Below, in pieces: positions 1 through 10,424 of a stretch of DNA of 64,000 nt (the stretch's first letter is position 1; each line of letters begins with the position of its first letter). Source of the DNA: Macrothele yani (taxonomy: Eukaryota; Arthropoda; Arachnida; Araneae; Macrothelidae); NCBI GenBank assembly GCA_039090855.1, contig CM077011.1, positions 21,515,001-21,579,000 of the forward strand, read 5' to 3'. Position numbers and translations under genes: made by a program. Under the pieces are notes generated by a model. That model saw only the letters and a program-made list of their open reading frames with translations, did no database searches and was not told the DNA's origin.

Positions 1-1365
1 GGCAGCACGCACACGAAGCGGTTGACCACGAACACGTGCTGCTGCAGCAGAGACGATTAAGCTGGAAATGGATGTGATTGCAATGTCATCCGCAAATGGA
101 GACTGCAGTGCTCCCCATGTTTCTCGGCAAACAGGCATTCCATACGGGACTGTATCGCAAACACTACGACAGATTCTGCACAGATACCCGTACGAACTGC
201 AATGGCATCACGAACTGCAAGCTGGCAATTACGTGCAGCGTCAGGAATTCGCAGCATGGTTTTTTCGACAAATGGATGTCGACGAGAACTGGCTGATAAA
301 CGTTTTATGGACTGATGGACACGTTTCCCTAAACGGAGCGGTAAATACGCACAACTGCCACATCTGCGCCACGGAACATCCCCGAGCAGTCGCTAAAGCG
401 CCACTTCATCAGCCGAAAGTGACAGTGTGGTGTGGATTTACGACTTCCTTCATTATCGGTCCTTTTTGTCAAAAGAAGTCCGTGGTACCTCCTTCGAAAC
501 CGTTTCAGTGACAGGTGCACGTTATGCGAACATGTTACGAACGTACGTTATCCCTAGCTTTCAAGAGAGGGATGCAGTGAATCTGTGCACATTTATGCAG
601 GATGGAGTTCCACCCCACATCGCACGTTCCGTTAAGCAACTGCTGCAAGAGACGTTTGGTGCAAATCGTGTGTTGAGCAGACACTTTCCGAAGGCCTGGC
701 CTCCTCGGTCACTAGACCTGAAACCCTGTGATTTCTGGCTGTGGTGTTACCTTAAACAATAAGTGTACAGATGTCGCCCCAGTTCATTGGCCATATTTAA
801 AGATGCCATTCGACACCATGTGGCAGCTGTACCAGCGGACTTGCTCTTCAATGCCGTCCATGGTGTTTTCTCGCATCTGCAGGCAGTGCTGGAACAGGAC
901 GGCCATCACATTGAACACCTGGTACAATGAGATGTCTATTTTTCTCGACACTTTTTTTTTTTAATTGGAGGTTTAACGACCACCGTGAGCAACTCAATGA
1001 GCTATAAGCAGTTGCCCGTCCCTGATTTAGGGTCACTGGTTCCAGGGAAGGGAGAGAGCCAGTGTCGTAAGACAAGCACAACATCCATGCCTCACCGGGA
1101 TTCGAACACGGAACCTGTTCGGACGAATGATCAGAGGCCATCGCTTAGACCACTGCGCCACCGGGGCGGCCTCGACACTTCCAACCTGTGGTTGCTGCGC
1201 CATCTGGCGATGAAAATTGTAAGTAAAATGAGTGAAGCTTTATCTGATATCATAAAACACCCGATGTCATTTTGATCATTTCTACGCAAACCGCGTTGCC
1301 CTACTATGAAAACTCCGCGATTTATTACATTTTCAAAATGTGCAAGACTTTTGGATCACCCGGTA
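1..1365 (+). pseudogene. Tc3/IS630-like DDE transposase relic, 5' end cut by the window
   Basis: Two overlapping frames (68-511 and 427-762) encode successive parts of a Tc1/mariner-superfamily transposase. The motif WTDGHVSLNGAVNTHNC matches the first catalytic block of this group. FMQDGVPPHIA is the second block and WPPRSLDLKPCDFWLW the third, so all three acidic residues are present. The C-terminal part continues to a stop near 929, read across frames. The frame change between blocks marks it as broken. The right end near 1365 is inferred from the string ending GGATCACCCGGTA, which is typical of the TIR of such elements. The left TIR lies outside the window. A SINE is inserted just after the stop. 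Confidence 0.75.
954..1170 (-). repeat. tRNA-derived SINE, family A (full copy)
   Basis: Read on the minus strand it starts with a tRNA-like head holding an A box (TGGCGCAGTGG in the consensus of the copies) and a B box (GGTTCGAATCC-type). A conserved body with CCCTAAATTAGGG follows, and the 3' end is CCTCCAATT plus an A-run, seen here as the T-run from 954. The 10-bp duplication CTCGACACTT at 944-953 and 1171-1180 proves insertion into the preceding transposon. Eight other copies or fragments occur in the window. Confidence 0.9.
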
Positions 1366-1469
1366 TATACATTACATAAAGGGAGATGTCTCCACAAGCT
1401 CAAGTATTAGCATTCACAATTTAGGAAGTAGCTTATCATGATTTAGGCGATTTCGAGCGTGGTATGGTA

Positions 1470-1850
1470 AAAATCTTCCAAATACGAGGAGACAATGTAA
1501 ATAGACAAAGTCATCGCTCTTTCCACGATTTCCTTTAACCAACACACAGCCGCAGAAAAATTGCTATTCGACACTGCTGGGATCGAGCCCCGAATCTCTC
1601 GATAACTAGCCGAGTGTGTTCGCTTTACGCAAACGCACTTAGCCCGTACCTACGCATTTGTGAAATCAGATGCTGACAGATAAAAACGCATAGCACCATG
1701 GATTGTTGGCACCGTAGCGTAAAGCGAACACACTCGGCTATTTATCTTGAGATTTGGGGTTCGATCCCAGCAGTGTCGAATAACAATTTTTCGGCTTATG
1801 TGTGTTGGTTAAAAGAAAACGTGGAAAGAGCGATGACTTTGTCTATTTAT
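1470..1850. repeat. Fold-back (head-to-head) tRNA-like repeat with target duplication
   Basis: The arms at about 1497-1631 and 1709-1850 are inverted copies of each other around a loop of about 78 bp. Each arm holds a tRNA-like segment with a B-box match (GGTTCGATCCC on plus near 1756, its complement near 1575) and a shared tail containing GTGGAAAGAGCGATG. The left arm extends further, to AAAATCTTCCAAATACG. The 11-bp duplication GTGGTATGGTA at 1459-1469 and 1851-1861 flanks the whole, so it integrated as one unit into the Tc1 gene. A second copy with the same design lies at 48269-48571. Confidence 0.75.
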
Positions 1851-2213
1851 GTGGTATGGTAGTTGACTCCCTGGAGGTGTGTCACACCATCTCGGAAATC
1901 ACCAGAAAATTTGAATTTACTTGGTCAACACTCTCAACGGTGCACCTGGACTACACAAAATCACTGAAAAAATCCAGTGTGAGAGACCGCTGTAGCAGTA
2001 GAGTAGCCCGAGACAATCGTGGAGAGCAGCGTCTGGCAAGCATGGTAACATCCGCCACGGCTGCAACATTGCCGCAAATCATAGCGCGATTCAATTCTGG
2101 ATGCCATTAATAGCATAAGCGTTCGGACAGCGCAACTGTTTATGTGTCCTACGGTGTTTCGGAAAACACCGCCACTGAACCCAAAATGACAGGAAGCGTG
2201 TAGCCTGGTCCAA

Positions 2214-2573
2214 CAAATCGCGGCACCAACTGTCCCCGGCAGATGGCCGACTCAATCGTGGTGAAAACTGCTACGGGAAGATGGCCGACTCAATCGCGGT
2301 ATCAACTGTTTCGGGAAGATGGCCGACTCAAATGCGATACCAACTGTTTCGAAATGATGGCCGACTCAAACGCGGTACCAACTGCTTCGAAATGATGGCC
2401 GACTCAATCGCGGTACCAACTGTTTCGGGAAGATGGCTGACTCAATCGCGGTACCAACTGTTTCGGGAAGATGGCCGACTCAATCGCGGTACCAACTGTT
2501 TCGGGAAGATGGCCGACTCAATCGCGGTACCAACTGCTTCGGGAAGATGGCTGACTCAATCGCGGTACCAACT
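2214..2573 (+). repeat. 38-bp tandem array derived from transposase coding sequence, part 1
   Basis: The unit, roughly GGGAAGATGGCCGACTCAAT followed by CGCGGTACCAACTGTTTC, is 38 bp long. It repeats about 9 times here, with point variants such as GGCTGA for GGCCGA. The first unit is continuous with the transposase catalytic block (KSRHQLSPADGRL), and the unit itself reads SRYQLFREDGRLN, matching the sequence after the catalytic motif in Tc1 proteins. Because 38 is not a multiple of 3, each unit shifts the frame. Three overlapping open frames result, none a real gene. Confidence 0.9.
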
Positions 2574-3063
2574 TATAACGAAGTAAATTTATCCGTCATT
2601 TTTATCCGCGCCGGAGCTCGAACCCGGGTCCACTCATTCCGGAATACGTTGCTCTACCAATTAAGCTACGCGGACGTTTTATTCTGATTCCTATCTGCCT
2701 TTATGTCGTGTGCGTCCTTCTGGCAGGTACGTCACATCTCCTGGTACGTTACATCATCTCCCCCTTATTTTTTTTTTTTTTTCGAAGTGCTGCTCTTATT
2801 TTTCCTATCTCGCGGTGTGGAAATAACATCACACCAATGCGAGAATTTGAACGGTCGGGTCATCCGGGTAGTTCGGGCGCCATTATAACGAAGTAAATTT
2901 CTCCGTCATTTTTATCCGCGCCGGGGCTCGAACCCGGGTCCACTCATTCCGGAATAAGTTGCTCTACCAATTAAGCTACGCGGACGTTTTATTCTGATTC
3001 CTATCTGCCTTTATGTCGTGTGCGTTCTTCTGGCAGGTACGTCACATCTCCTGGTACGTTACA
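2574..3063 (-). mobile_element. TRIM-like LTR element, family C, copy 1 (180+130+180 bp)
   Basis: Two direct repeats of exactly 180 bp (2574-2753 and 2884-3063) flank 130 bp. On the minus strand each LTR runs from TGTAACGTACC to CTTCGTTATA. Directly after the first LTR comes TGGCGCCCGAAC, the classic lysine-tRNA-type primer binding site. Before the second LTR lies a purine tract ending AAGGGGGAGATGA. No protein is encoded. The 4-bp duplication AACT (2570-2573 and 3064-3067) flanks it, and the 38-bp array resumes on the far side, so it inserted after the array expanded. Each LTR contains a tRNA-like segment with an A box (TAGCTTAATTGG) and a B box (GGTTCGAGC). Confidence 0.85.
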
Positions 3064-3620
3064 AACTTTTTCGGGAAGATGGCCGACTCAATCGCAGTAC
3101 CAAGTGTTTCGGGAAGATGGCCGACTCAATCATGGTACCAACTGTTTCAGGAAGATGGCTGACTCAATCGCGGTACCAACTGTTTCGGGAAGATGGCCGA
3201 CTCAATCGCGGAACCAACTGTTTCAGGAAGATGGCCGACTCAATCGTGGTACCAGCTGCTTCGGGAAGATGGCCGACTCAATCGCGATACCAACTGTTTC
3301 GGGAAGATGGCTGACTCAATCGCGGTGCCAAATGTTTCGGGAAGATGGCTGACTCAATCGCGGTACCAACTGTTTCGGGAAGATGGCCGACTCAATCGCG
3401 GTACCAAATGTTACGGGATGATGGCTGACTCAATCGTGGTACCAACTGCTTCGGGAAGATGGCCGCCTCAGTCGCGGTACCAACTCCTTCGGGAAGATGG
3501 CCGACTCGATCGCGGTACCAACTGTTTCGGGAAGATGGCCGACTCAATCGCGGTACCAACTGTTTCGGGAAGATGGCCGACTCAATCTCGGTACCAACTG
3601 TTTCGGGGAGATGGCCGAGA
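3064..3620 (+). repeat. 38-bp tandem array, part 2
   Basis: This continues the array interrupted by the TRIM at 2574-3063, with about 14-15 units. The last unit (TTTCGGGGAGATGGCCGAGA) runs back into transposase sequence with ACTCCGGGTGTGACGAC. Variants at 3133, 3266 and 3420 show that units have diverged at single bases. Confidence 0.9.
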
Positions 3621-4165
3621 CTCCGGGTGTGACGACAATCTTCATGGATCCCACATTCCTTCAAGGAACAGTACAGGACAGCGGCGGCTTTGTTATGGTG
3701 TGAGGTGCTTTCGGCTGACACCCTTTAAGACCCCTGATACGTCTGCAGACCTCTCTTACCGGTGGAGTCTAAGAAATCATCCTAGGGGATCATTTACACC
3801 TGTTATGTCATGCAACCACTCGAACGGATGTGACTTCTTTCAAACCAACAAGGCGCCGCCGCACACGTCCACAGTCACCCGATTATGGCTAGAGGAACAT
3901 TCTATGGAGTTTAGCATCCTACCTTTACTCCCTCGTTAGCCAGATTAAAACGCCATCCACCACATTTGAGATGCTGTTCAACGTGTGTGAATGCCAGAAA
4001 TCCTCCACCGGCGAATATTGCGGAATCGTGGAAACTCTCCAGGAAGCACGGCGTGCACTGTCTCCCCGATACTACAGTGAGCTCCTGGATTCCAAGCCCC
4101 GTCGCGTAGCTGCCGTTATCCGATCGCAAGAAGGACCAACGCCGAAAAAAAAGTTATCCTAGATT

Positions 4166-4986
4166 TTTTGGCACTTCGGTGAAGATTCCGCTTATAACGA
4201 CCTCTTATTTAGCGAGATCCTGGATACAATGAGCGAAACAAGAACTTTGGTTTGGCAAAATGCTAATTCAAACCTAATTTAGTAATTTTTAACTAGTACA
4301 ATTCGCCGGATTTAATAAGGGAGACGAGAGCTAAAATGATCCGTTTTAATAAGCAAAGAAACAAAATTTAATGGATTAAGTTGATTTCTGGGATACGATT
4401 GCAAAGAGGAATTTCGGAGCACTTGAATGGGGATGTAGTTCGAGAGGAAACAGGAGATAAAAATTCCCGAAATTATGATGCCTTTTTCTTTCATACTCCA
4501 AGTGAGCATTGCATAGGAACATCGGCGATGATTTTTTTTTCGTATATCGTTAAACAGCGGTCAACCTCACGTAGCTCTCGAGAACACTGCCAAAGGTTTT
4601 GTAGTAGGTTGTATGAAAACACTGTGCTGCCCCAACTGCACCACTTTTGTAGCAAAAGAAAACCATTGTGCAATGAATGAAGTACGTAAAAGCATAATGC
4701 AGTTAAGCACCAAGATATTTTATTCTGTCTGAACGGTAAGAAGATGTACTCCTTGCACCATGTATATACGGTATATGTTTCATGCATAACACAATGGTTT
4801 ACCTTTGCTCCAAAAGTAGTGCGCGCGCATACACACACACTCAACTGGTGTAGCACCACTTTTTGGTGCAACTTACGATAATTTTTTAAGTTTTGTTTAA
4901 ATTCGTTTAACGACAATGTAGCCATCATTAGAGAGGTAGAAAACGGTAAAAAAAGCTTTGCCATATACAGTATTATGATATATCCG
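4166..4986. other. Unassigned spacer with one long imperfect hairpin
   Basis: I see no gene here. A 157-residue minus-strand open frame (4491-4964) has no recognisable motif and is probably chance. An imperfect inverted repeat lies at about 4634-4672 and 4783-4826 (CACCACTTTTGTAGC against the complement of CCAAAAGTAGTGCG, and AAACCATTGTG against CACAATGGTTT). This is suggestive of a small MITE, but no target duplication was found. Confidence 0.4.
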
Positions 4987-6288
4987 TACGTCTAGATAGT
5001 TCCGGAACGTTTTATATTAAAAAAGAATGAGTACAGATAATACCTGTTTATGCGGTGTTTCCTTCAAAGAAGTTACCCAGTGAAACAATGCATTTTTTAC
5101 CAGCGCTTATGCAAAGATTTAAATGCAGATTGCAAACCTTCTTTTGCCACATCCTCGAGTGCCTCCGTCGCAGCTCCTTGCACTTATTCGGAACTTGAGG
5201 AGCGTCGCCCCCTTAGGCAAATTCTTCATCCGGGAAAACAAATTAACATGGGGCGAGATCAGGGGAATAAGTTGGTTGTGGAAGAACGGGAATCTGATGC
5301 ATGGACAGATAATCGGACACCAGGAGGGATCTGTGAGCCGGCGCATTATCGTGATGGAGAACCAACGAGCTAATCTTCCAAAGATCGGGTCGCTTGCGTC
5401 TCACTGATTCTCGGACATGTTTCAGGACGTTAAAGTATTCTTCATTAGTGACTGTACGACCATGTTGAAAAAATTCCTTGTGTACGACCCCCTTGCAATC
5501 GAAGAAAACTATTAACAAGACCTTTCATTTGGAGCGGTCAGCCTTGAACTTTTTTGGTTATGATGACGGCGGTGATTTTCACACATTTGACTGTCGGTTG
5601 AATTAGGGTTCGTACAGAAAGCAACAAGTCTCATCGCCAGTGATCAATAGATTCAGGAGATCGGGATCTGAATCCACTGCATCGATGTTATCCCCGCAAA
5701 CTTGCATGCGCTAATCCATTTTTTCATGTCTCAGGTTTTTGGGAACAATTTATTGGCTCACGTGATGTAGGCCCAGTTTCTCTGTTAAAATGGCATGGCA
5801 ACTTCTAACTGCGATGCCACAAACTCCTGCAATCGCTGCAACAGTTTTTCGACGGTCATTTTTTACAATTTCTTTGACAATGGCGATTTGTTCTTCCCTT
5901 GTGGATGCTGAAGGTCGTCCTGACCTCTCATCATTCTCGATACTCTGTCGACCGTTTTCGAATCGTCGATGCCACCCGTAAACTCTAGTTCGACTCATTG
6001 CACTCCCACTGTACACTAACTTAATCATTTGAAAAGTCTCAGCGACAGATTTTCCGAGCAGAACACAACATTTTACACTGAAGGCTGTTCAAAATTCGAC
6101 ATTGCCGTCTTCATGATGAGCGAATGCCTGTAGTTACACACAACGCAAATACGCTGTACGTGTTGGATCTGGATCAAACCGGTTTTGGCTGGTCGGTCAC
6201 ATTATTCTCTTTGCTCGCTCAGCGGGGAATGACGTATTTCACTGACATTTGGCAAAAATTCGAAAAGGTCCGGAACTTTTTGAACGTA
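4987..6288 (-). mobile_element. Complete but decayed mariner element (about 1.3 kb)
   Basis: Terminal inverted repeats of about 30 bp are visible. The left end begins TACGTCTAGATAGTTCCGG, and the right end (complement) begins TACGTTCAAAAAGTTCCGG. The length of about 1302 bp is normal for mariner. The transposase relic is on the minus strand, and the right end abuts the next Tc1-like element by about 10 bp. Confidence 0.85.
5048..6102 (-). pseudogene. mariner transposase relic
   Basis: The N-terminal half (6102 to about 5750) includes SAMSRTRVYGWHRRFENGR and DDRRKTVAAIAGVCGI, the paired helix-turn-helix region of mariner transposases. TGDET near 5625 supplies the first catalytic Asp, HHDNAPAH near 5330 the second, and YSPDLAPC near 5250 the third, giving the DD34D pattern. 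The protein ends with KKCIVSLGNFFEG and a stop at 5048. Several frameshifts, plus stops near 5705 and in the N-terminus, break it although the catalytic residues survive. Confidence 0.85.
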
Positions 6289-6298
6289 CTAGTATATA

Positions 6299-7878
6299 TA
6301 CAGTAGCAAACAAAAGCCATTGGCGAAACACTTTTTCGACCATAATATTTTTTCTGCTAGACCAAATCGGGTAATTTTTGGATATGATATGTGTTTTTCA
6401 GTTGTAAACATGACCCATATGCAGATGCATCGGAAATCTTAACACAGAACAGGTACCGAGCTTAATCGCAAAGATCTTACAAATTGACCAACAAAGTAGT
6501 TGTGTATCACATTAATTTAATGCAACGATAACAGAAAACAAGTACGAGAAAACGACAAAACAATAACTAATACTTAGTAGGATAAACACCAGACTTAATA
6601 ACAGCTGCACAACGGGCCGGCATCGAGTCCACTAGCATCTTCACGGTGACCTGCGGAATTCACGCCCATTCTGCAGACAGCTGGTCGAACTGATGGGCCC
6701 TATTCCGGCAGGTTTTCTTCTCACGTCGTCTTTACAGCTCCTACCACATGTGCTCGATGGGGTTGAGGTCTGGAGATTGGCTTGGCCAGTCTAGAAGTGT
6801 GACCTGTTGCTGCTGGAAGGCTGCCTTCGCTACTCTGGAGGTGTGCTTCGGGTCGTTGTCTTGCTGCATGATCCATCCGGGTGGCATGTTCTGGTTTGCC
6901 CATGGGAAGACATCGTTGATGAACATGTTCGTGTAGCTCTGATCGGTAATTATTCTGTCAATCTTGATGATGGACCCCATTCCATTGCGAGAGAAGGCGC
7001 CGTAAACCATGAGCGATCCTCCTCCGTGCTTGACAGTCAGCTGAATGAACTGGGGGTTGAATCTCTGGCCACACGGACGTCGTACGTATCGGATGCCATC
7101 ACTTTCGAAAAGTTGAACTTGCTCTCGTCGGTGAAAAGAACCTCACTCCAGTCCGCGGCGGTCCAGTGTCGATGACGGCGCGTGAACGCGACTCTGGCTC
7201 GTCGACGCTTGACTCCGATGAGTGGTTTCTTGGCGGGGCGTCTTCCATTCAATCCACCAGCAATAAGACTACGGGAGATGGTCATTCGGCTGACGTTCAG
7301 GTTGTCGCTGTCGAGGAATTCGGTGGCGATGTCCATAGCAGTCAAGGTGGGATAAGAACGAGATCGATGGAGGATGCGTCTATCCTGACGCAACGTAGTG
7401 GAACGAGGCCTACCACATCGCGGATTGTTCTCGACGGTCCCAGTCTTCTTATAACGTTGCAGGATAGATAGCTGAAATGGACTGGTGTCGGATCTTCCGG
7501 GCCCTCGCACTGTCGGTGACGCGCATTCCGGATTCCATCATGTTCACGGCCGCCTGGCGAACTCCAACAGGGATCTCCGCGTTTTTACCCATTTCTGAAA
7601 ACCTAAGATTGACTTATTATCACACTACACATCACAAAACCCACAAAAATCACAAGAAAAACATTAATACATGCAGCAAACAAATGGGTAATAATTGGCG
7701 ACTCTTGAATATGGCCCATTTCGAACGACAAATTCACTCTGAGCGAAATACAAACTACGCGGCATTGTAATCCACGAATCAACACATATCAATCCCAAAA
7801 TGACCCGATTTGGTCCAGCAGAAAAAAAAATTATGGTCGAAAAAGTGTTTTTTTCAAATACTTTTGTTCGCTACTGTA
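6299..7878 (-). mobile_element. Tc1-like element with long TIRs
   Basis: The left end starts TACAGTAGCAAACAAAAG and the right end, on the other strand, starts TACAGTAGCGAACAAAAG. Homology continues inward for about 80 bp (GACCATAAT, CAGACCAAATCGGG-like strings in both). Each end is flanked by TA, as expected for TA target duplication. The length of 1580 bp fits a complete long-TIR Tc1-like transposon. Confidence 0.88.
6567..7592 (-). pseudogene. Tc1-like transposase, DD34E triad intact, frameshifted
   Basis: The frame starts MGKNAEIPVGVRQAAVNMM at 7592 and ends AAVIKSGVYPTKY with a stop at 6567, a span of 1026 bp (about 341 residues, normal for Tc1). Helix-turn-helix segments occupy the first third. 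FTDESKF near 7100 is catalytic block 1, MQQDNDPKHTS near 6860 block 2, and SPDLNPIEHMW near 6745 block 3, so D, D and E are all kept. The reading frame shifts near 7500 and again near 7020, so it is not a working gene as read. It is one of the least decayed transposases in the window. Confidence 0.85.
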
Positions 7879-7879
7879 T

Positions 7880-8333
7880 ATATATATCATCATCATCATC
7901 ATCACTGTCAACCATTATCAATCCACTGCTGGACGAAGGTCTCCCCAAGTTTCCTCCACAACGGTCTGTCTTGTGCCAGTCTCTTCCATGTCACTCCCGC
8001 ATACTTTCGAATTTCAACCACCCATCTTCCATGTGGTCTTCTTCTGGGTCTTTTCCTGTCCCTTGGAATCCAATCTAAAATTTCGGCTGTCCATCGATGG
8101 TCTGTTCTTCTGTCAGTATGTCCAGCCCATTGCCATTTCAGGGATTTAACTCTGATCATGATGTCCTCCACTCTTGTCATTTTTCGGATCCACGTAATCC
8201 TCTTCTTATCTCTCCTGGTTACACCAAGCAACCACCTCTCCATGCTTCTTTGAGTTGTTTGCAGCCTTTGTATGTCTCTTTTCGCTAAGGTCCACAAATT
8301 ATATATTAATGTATGATAAAAACGAATATGCAT
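7880..8333 (-). pseudogene. 3' end of a LINE (endonuclease/reverse transcriptase ORF C-terminus)
   Basis: A 141-residue open frame reads QRLQTTQRSMERWLLGVTRR then KKRITWIRKMTRVEDI and LKWQWAGH, with a tail DRPLWRKLGETFVQQW. This is the conserved C-terminus downstream of the reverse transcriptase domain in a widespread arthropod LINE group. After the stop, the minus strand runs into a (GAT)n tract (ATC repeats at 7888-7905), which fits a LINE with a simple-repeat 3' tail. It is 5'-truncated near 8333, as is usual for LINE insertions. Confidence 0.85.
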
Positions 8334-9609
8334 TTGAATATTTTTACATGGTAGGATTTTTTACCCCAAAACGAATTTAGTGAGCGCCCGGATTTAACGA
8401 GAATGTCCGTCAATGCGGAACTACTCGTTAGAAGCAGTTTCTATCAGCAATCTGGTTGGAGAAAATTTTTTTTGCATGAAATAGATCGAATCACCATTTT
8501 GGTAAAAAAAAAAAAAAATTGCAGCATGAAATTATTATAGAACAGATAAAAACATTATATTGAAATCTGAATAATAACCGAAAGCAAAACTAAAGAATTT
8601 GTAGATTCGTTCACACCGGAACCCATGAAAATGATGGATTGTGTTGGTTGATTTGAACAGGAAGAATCAAAAGATACATTAAAAAATGCAGAATCATTTA
8701 GACTGAAGAGCATAAGGATGATAGACTACGTATAATTTTGTCCATCCGAACTTGGTAGTCAGCGAAATTGAACTCTCCAAAGATTAGGGGTTATACCATG
8801 CACAAACGTGCCGTATTCGCGTCGAAACACTGACAGAATCCTTTTGTCCTTCACGCCCAACACAAGACAGACAACACTAATCCTAAGAGAGCAGTACCCT
8901 CAGGCAATTTAACAGATTGCATCGCCACGTTATTCAAGGGAGTTACACGAGAATACGACACATACATGCCTGCTATCACCCTTAATTGTAAAAGATTTGA
9001 ATTCCTCTAACTGCTAAGTTCGGGTGGGCGCAGTATGTACATTAATTTCATTAAGTACACGTTACGAGACGAAAACCATATGGGAATGCTACACTTGCTT
9101 TAAAACAGGGACTTTTAAACTGGGTATCCCAGAAACTTCGGAAGTCCATGAATGGTATTTTATGCGAACAGTGCAAACTTGCTTGGAAAACAGCACTATC
9201 TAACGAATTAAAAGTTAATAAAATAAAATTGTAAACAATTTGGAATTTATATACCATAATATTCCATCCCATTGTGTTTGGTAAGTTAACAGTAGCGTGT
9301 ACATTTAATAATATTATTCATCAATAGGTATCTCTTTAGAAGGGGGACCCTTTGCTTTCGCCAGATTCTTCAAAGGGATCTGGGACATAGAAGAGTTTAA
9401 GAACTTGTGCTTTAAAACACGATGGCGAGTCAAAATTGTGTCCCGTTTTGAGCTACTCATGGACGTCGGGCTTCCATTTCTGTGAGGAAACGCGACATAT
9501 CGTCCACTGGGTACCGCGATGGCGTGAAACATACAAGGTTGATTACGTACATTTAGAGGACGACAAACGTGCTGTTGGGGAATGAAATTATGGTAAAAAA
9601 GGGGTTCGA
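8334..9609. other. Unassigned AT-rich stretch
   Basis: I see no supported gene. A 72-residue minus-strand frame (9314-9532) containing RHRVLKHKFLNSS has a protein-like look but I cannot place it. There are no tandem repeats or tRNA-like heads. Confidence 0.4.
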
Positions 9610-9880
9610 ATTCAGCAGTATGGGCTACAGAAATTTGTACAATAAATACGATGAAACAGTGGACAGCAGCACTTCATGAAAATGGTACCGGCGTTTCAAA
9701 GCTGGGCACCCCAGTCACGAAGACAAGCAGAGGTCAAGATATCAAACGACTGCATCACTGACACTTCGGTCGAAGCTGTGACAGCAAGCACCAGTACAAG
9801 ACAATAGACAGCTGAGGTGAGGTCTTCTAAATCCACCATCATTCATCACACGCCAAACTTTGGCTTTTTCTTCAGGCGTT
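9610..9880 (+). pseudogene. mariner-like transposase fragment (N-terminal half)
   Basis: The frame reading WYRRFKAGHPSHEDKQRS resembles the conserved W-x-R-F-K-x-G segment between the two helix-turn-helix motifs of mariner transposases. KSTIIHHT follows in the next frame. It is short, frameshifted and without termini, so this is a tentative call. Confidence 0.45.
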
Positions 9881-9904
9881 ATCGAATAGTCAGATTGAAT
9901 TCAC

Positions 9905-10290
9905 AACCCAGCAGGTAAAACACCGGGTGTTGTCGGCAGCAGATTGCTACCAAATACACACAATTATGTGCAAGAGAGCGTTATCATCTATTAAATGAAA
10001 CTGAGGGACAGAAGCTCCTCGAAGATGTCTGGCATAGGGCTGTAGGTTCTCGTCCCTTATCGCTAACAATTCAAATAGCCTCCTGCGAACACGTGGAGTG
10101 GTGTGCGTCCGTTGATCATAGTGCCACCCAACACGAGAAGACCGCAACCTCCGAAGGAGTCTCGTTCTTGGACGTTTTCATGACCATTACGGGTTTCCTG
10201 TTCCCTTCAGATGAAATGCAGACAAGAATCCGTTTGTAGACTGAATTTCGACTAGTCTGCAAATAGAATACAGCTCAATTCGTCTTGGCT
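9905..10290 (-). pseudogene. Tc1-like transposase fragment (middle part)
   Basis: On the minus strand a stop-interrupted block resembling the Tc1 motif SDESRFSL (LFAD, stop, SKFSLQTDS) occurs near 10280. Further on there is QPYARHLRGASVPQFHLIDD with a following N-A-x-x-H, the surroundings of the second catalytic Asp. Frameshifts separate the parts, and no TIRs were found. Confidence 0.55.
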
Positions 10291-10424
10291 TCAGGAACGA
10301 TGTTGCCTGTTTCTTACACGCGCTATCATCGAGAAATATTACTGCCTTTCCCAGTTAGCTTATAGTATGCAACTCACTTTACGTATTGGACTGAACTTTG
10401 TCTTTGATGTGCAACTTTCTCACA

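Larger units (their letters stand above)
1436..4165 (+). pseudogene. Tc1-like transposase gene, split by a fold-back, a 38-bp array and a TRIM
   Basis: Pieces in order are colinear with a Tc1 transposase. DLGDFERGMV is at 1441-1470, then an insertion, then VVDSLEVCHTISEITRKF up to about 2105 (helix-turn-helix region with RDNRGEQRLASMV). KRVAWSNKSRHQL at about 2195-2230 is the first catalytic block, with Asp to Asn and Glu to Lys. The 38-bp array follows and ends at 3620. The frame then resumes with MDPTFLQGTVQ near 3645, FFQTNKAPPHTS near 3840 (second block, Asp lost), NAIHHI near 3945 (third block, Glu to His), and the C-terminal SELLDSKPRRVAAVIRSQ to about 4130. Several frameshifts and stops, and loss of all three catalytic residues, make it inactive. 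TIRs were not located. Confidence 0.8.

Noticed and set aside
2574..3063. First reading as two tandem tRNA-derived SINEs
   Set aside because: Equal 180-bp terminal repeats, a primer binding site, a purine tract and a 4-bp duplication fit an LTR element better. There is no A-tail and no 8-15 bp duplication.
2281..3939. Several long overlapping plus-strand frames (up to 248 codons)
   Set aside because: They arise because a 38-bp unit lacking stops is read in all three frames in turn. They are shadows of the tandem array.
4491..4964. 157-residue minus-strand open frame
   Set aside because: It has no motif, is cysteine/histidine/leucine mixed without pattern, and overlaps a hairpin repeat. More likely chance than a gene.
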